Position numbers and translations under genes: made by a program | In this document: piece by piece, positions 5,474 through 9,351 of the stretch | Position numbering within the stretch: the first letter of the stretch is position 1 | Layout: each line of letters opens with the position of its first letter | Source of the DNA: Gemmatimonadota bacterium | Lineage (GTDB): Bacteria; Latescibacterota; UBA2968; UBA8231 | Reading direction: 5' to 3' | Length of the DNA stretch: 9,351 nt | Assembly (NCBI GenBank): GCA_028875335.1 | Contig: JAPPEF010000335.1 | Location: 1 to 9,351 of the forward strand | The notes under the pieces: generated by a model | Database searches by the model: none | Told to the model about the DNA's origin: nothing | What the model saw: only the letters and a program-made list of their open reading frames with translations

Positions 5474-6967
5474 TCAGGGTAGCTGCGTGCTGCCCATCAG
5501 ATAGCGGTCCACCTCGCGGGCGGCACCTCTGCCCTCATTGATCGCCCACACGACCAAGCTCTGGCCGCGCCGCATGTCGCCAGCCGCGAAAACACCTTCG
5601 ACGCTAGTGGCGTATTTCTCGTACTCAGCGCGGGCGTTGGAGCGTTCATCGCGCTCAATGCCTAGCTGTTCGATCATTGCGTCCTCTGGCCCGCGGAACC
5701 CCATCGCCAATAGCACCAAATCGGCCGGCCAGACCTTCTCGGTGCCCTCGATCGGCACGGGCGTGAAGCGGCCGTTTTCATCCTTGTCCCACTCGATATT
5801 GACCGTGTGTAGCTCCTTGACGTGGCCCTCGTCGTCGCCGACGAATCGCTGGGTCATAATCAGATACGTGCGCGGATCGTCGCCAAAGCGAGCTTTGGCT
5901 TCCTCTTGACCGTAGTCGAGCTTATAGACGTTGGGCCACTGCGGCCAAGGGTTGTTGGGCGCGCGCTCGTCCGGCGGCCGCGGCATGATCTCGAATTGCG
6001 AGAGCGTCTTGCATTCGTGGCGCATCGACGTGCCGACGCAGTCAGTGCCGGTGTCGCCGCCACCGATCACGATCACGTGCTTGTCCTTGGCCGAGATGTA
6101 GTTGCCGTCTGCGTGATTGGAGTCGAGCAGGCTCTTGGTGTTGGCGTGCAAAAAATCCATCGCAAAGTAGATGCCTTGCAGATCCCGCCCTTCAATCGGC
6201 AGATCGTTGGGCTTGGTGGCCCCACCGCAGAGCACCAGCGCGTCGTTTTCCTCCACTAGCTGCGTCGCCGACAGATCCACGCCGATCTCCGTGCGGGTGA
6301 CGAACTTGACGCCCTCGGCCTCCATCAGATCGACGCGGCGCTGCACCACCTTTTTCTTATCGAGCTTCATATTGGGTATCCCGTACATCAGCAAGCCGCC
6401 GATCCGATCGGCCCGCTCGTACACGGTCACCCAGTGGCCAGCGCGATTGAGCTGAGCAGCGCAAGCCAAGCCCGCAGGGCCTGAGCCGACGACGGCGACC
6501 TTCTTGCCGGTGCGCTTGTCGGGCGGCTCGGGCACCACCCAGCCCATCTCAAAGCCCTTATCGACAATGGCGCACTCGACGCTCTTGATCGTCACCGGCG
6601 GGGCGTTGATCCCCACCACGCAGGCCCCCTCGCAGGGCGCTGGGCAGACTCGGCCAGTAAACTCCGGGAAGTTGTTGGTCTTGTGCAGCCGCTCTAGCGC
6701 CTCCTGCCACAATCCGCGATAGACCAAATCGTTCCATTCGGGGATCAGGTTGTTGATCGGGCAGCCAGAGCCTTTGTCGCCCTGACTGACTATGTCGCCC
6801 AAGTGGCAAAAGGGGATGCCGCAGTCCATGCAGCGCGCACCCTGATCCTGCAGGCGCCCGTCGGGAAAGTGCTCGTGGAACTCGTCCCAGTCCGCGACGC
6901 GCTCCAACGGGTCGCGGTCTTGCGGCAACTCGCGTGCAAATTCGATGAATCCGGTGGGTTTACCCAT
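5474..6967 (-). CDS. gltD: NADPH-glutamate synthase small (beta) subunit
   Basis: The 497-residue GltD passes electrons from NADPH through FAD to the large GltB subunit, which makes two glutamates from glutamine and 2-oxoglutarate. The N-terminal cysteine-rich domain has Cys46, 49, 54 and 69, and a second cluster at Cys108, 112 and 116 (CPAPCEGAC), the set that binds the two [4Fe-4S] centres. The FAD-binding GSGPAG is at 161-166, the NADPH-binding GGGDTG at 302-307, and the C-terminal FAD segment [10 protein letters not shown] starts at 461. Length and motif order match canonical GltD, with no sign of damage. The start (ATG at 6965-6967) has a purine-rich GGGAAGAAA upstream and lies 15 bp after the gltB stop, so the pair is an operon with gltB first. 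The related DPYD/HydN-like subunits share this fold, but adjacency to gltB settles the role. Confidence 0.97.
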   Translation of the reverse strand: MGKPTGFIEFARELPQDRDPLERVADWDEFHEHFPDGRLQDQGARCMDCGIPFCHLGDIVSQGDKGSGCPINNLIPEWNDLVYRGLWQEALERLHKTNNFPEFTGRVCPAPCEGACVVGINAPPVTIKSVECAIVDKGFEMGWVVPEPPDKRTGKKVAVVGSGPAGLACAAQLNRAGHWVTVYERADRIGGLLMYGIPNMKLDKKKVVQRRVDLMEAEGVKFVTRTEIGVDLSATQLVEENDALVLCGGATKPNDLPIEGRDLQGIYFAMDFLHANTKSLLDSNHADGNYISAKDKHVIVIGGGDTGTDCVGTSMRHECKTLSQFEIMPRPPDERAPNNPWPQWPNVYKLDYGQEEAKARFGDDPRTYLIMTQRFVGDDEGHVKELHTVNIEWDKDENGRFTPVPIEGTEKVWPADLVLLAMGFRGPEDAMIEQLGIERDERSNARAEYEKYATSVEGVFAAGDMRRGQSLVVWAINEGRGAAREVDRYLMGSTQLP

Positions 6968-6982
6968 TGATTTCTTCCCTAT

Positions 6983-9351
<2,369 letters not shown>

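Overview
This is a gene-dense bacterial chromosomal window, GC-rich by eye (about 60 %). It holds seven genes or gene parts and no mobile elements, tRNA/rRNA genes or CRISPR arrays. Short intergenic gaps, Shine-Dalgarno-type starts on several genes and a GltB/GltD glutamate synthase pair fit a free-living, prototrophic bacterium. The phylum cannot be fixed from sequence alone. The oxidoreductase plus divergent amidohydrolase pair is reminiscent of large-genome uncultured phyla (Latescibacterota/Poribacteria-like), but that is an impression, not a result.

Layout. (1) Bases 1-820, plus strand: the last codons of a FecCD-type ABC permease overlap a complete ABC ATPase of the iron-siderophore/heme/cobalamin importer type. 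(2) Bases 827-4006, minus strand: a three-gene run read right to left. It encodes a tandem-GNAT acetyltransferase, an Amidohydrolase-2-fold protein with unusual metal-site residues, and a Gfo/Idh/MocA NAD(P)-dependent oxidoreductase. The last of these ends tail-to-tail 6 bp from the ABC ATPase. (3) Bases 4007-4212: a divergent control region with a good leftward promoter that would give a leaderless GNAT message, a weaker rightward promoter and an 11-bp direct repeat spaced by two helical turns. (4) Bases 4213-5373, plus strand: a NicO/RcnA-family nickel/cobalt transporter with a signal-like N-terminus and a very long histidine-rich loop encoded by degenerate DNA repeats. (5) Bases 5418-5455: a terminator shared by the convergent transporter and gltD. 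(6) Bases 5474-9351, minus strand: gltD (complete) and the 3' part of gltB, an operon for NADPH-glutamate synthase, which makes glutamate from glutamine and 2-oxoglutarate.

The ABC importer and the NicO transporter both point to metal or metal-cofactor traffic, but they lie on either side of an unrelated operon and need not be co-regulated. The three-gene minus operon looks like a small-molecule catabolic or modification cassette of unknown substrate. gltBD is housekeeping nitrogen assimilation. I see no clear previously undescribed multi-gene system. The best leads are the divergent metal site of the amidohydrolase-fold protein within its uncharacterised operon, the repeat-built His-rich loop, and the control region between the two divergent units.
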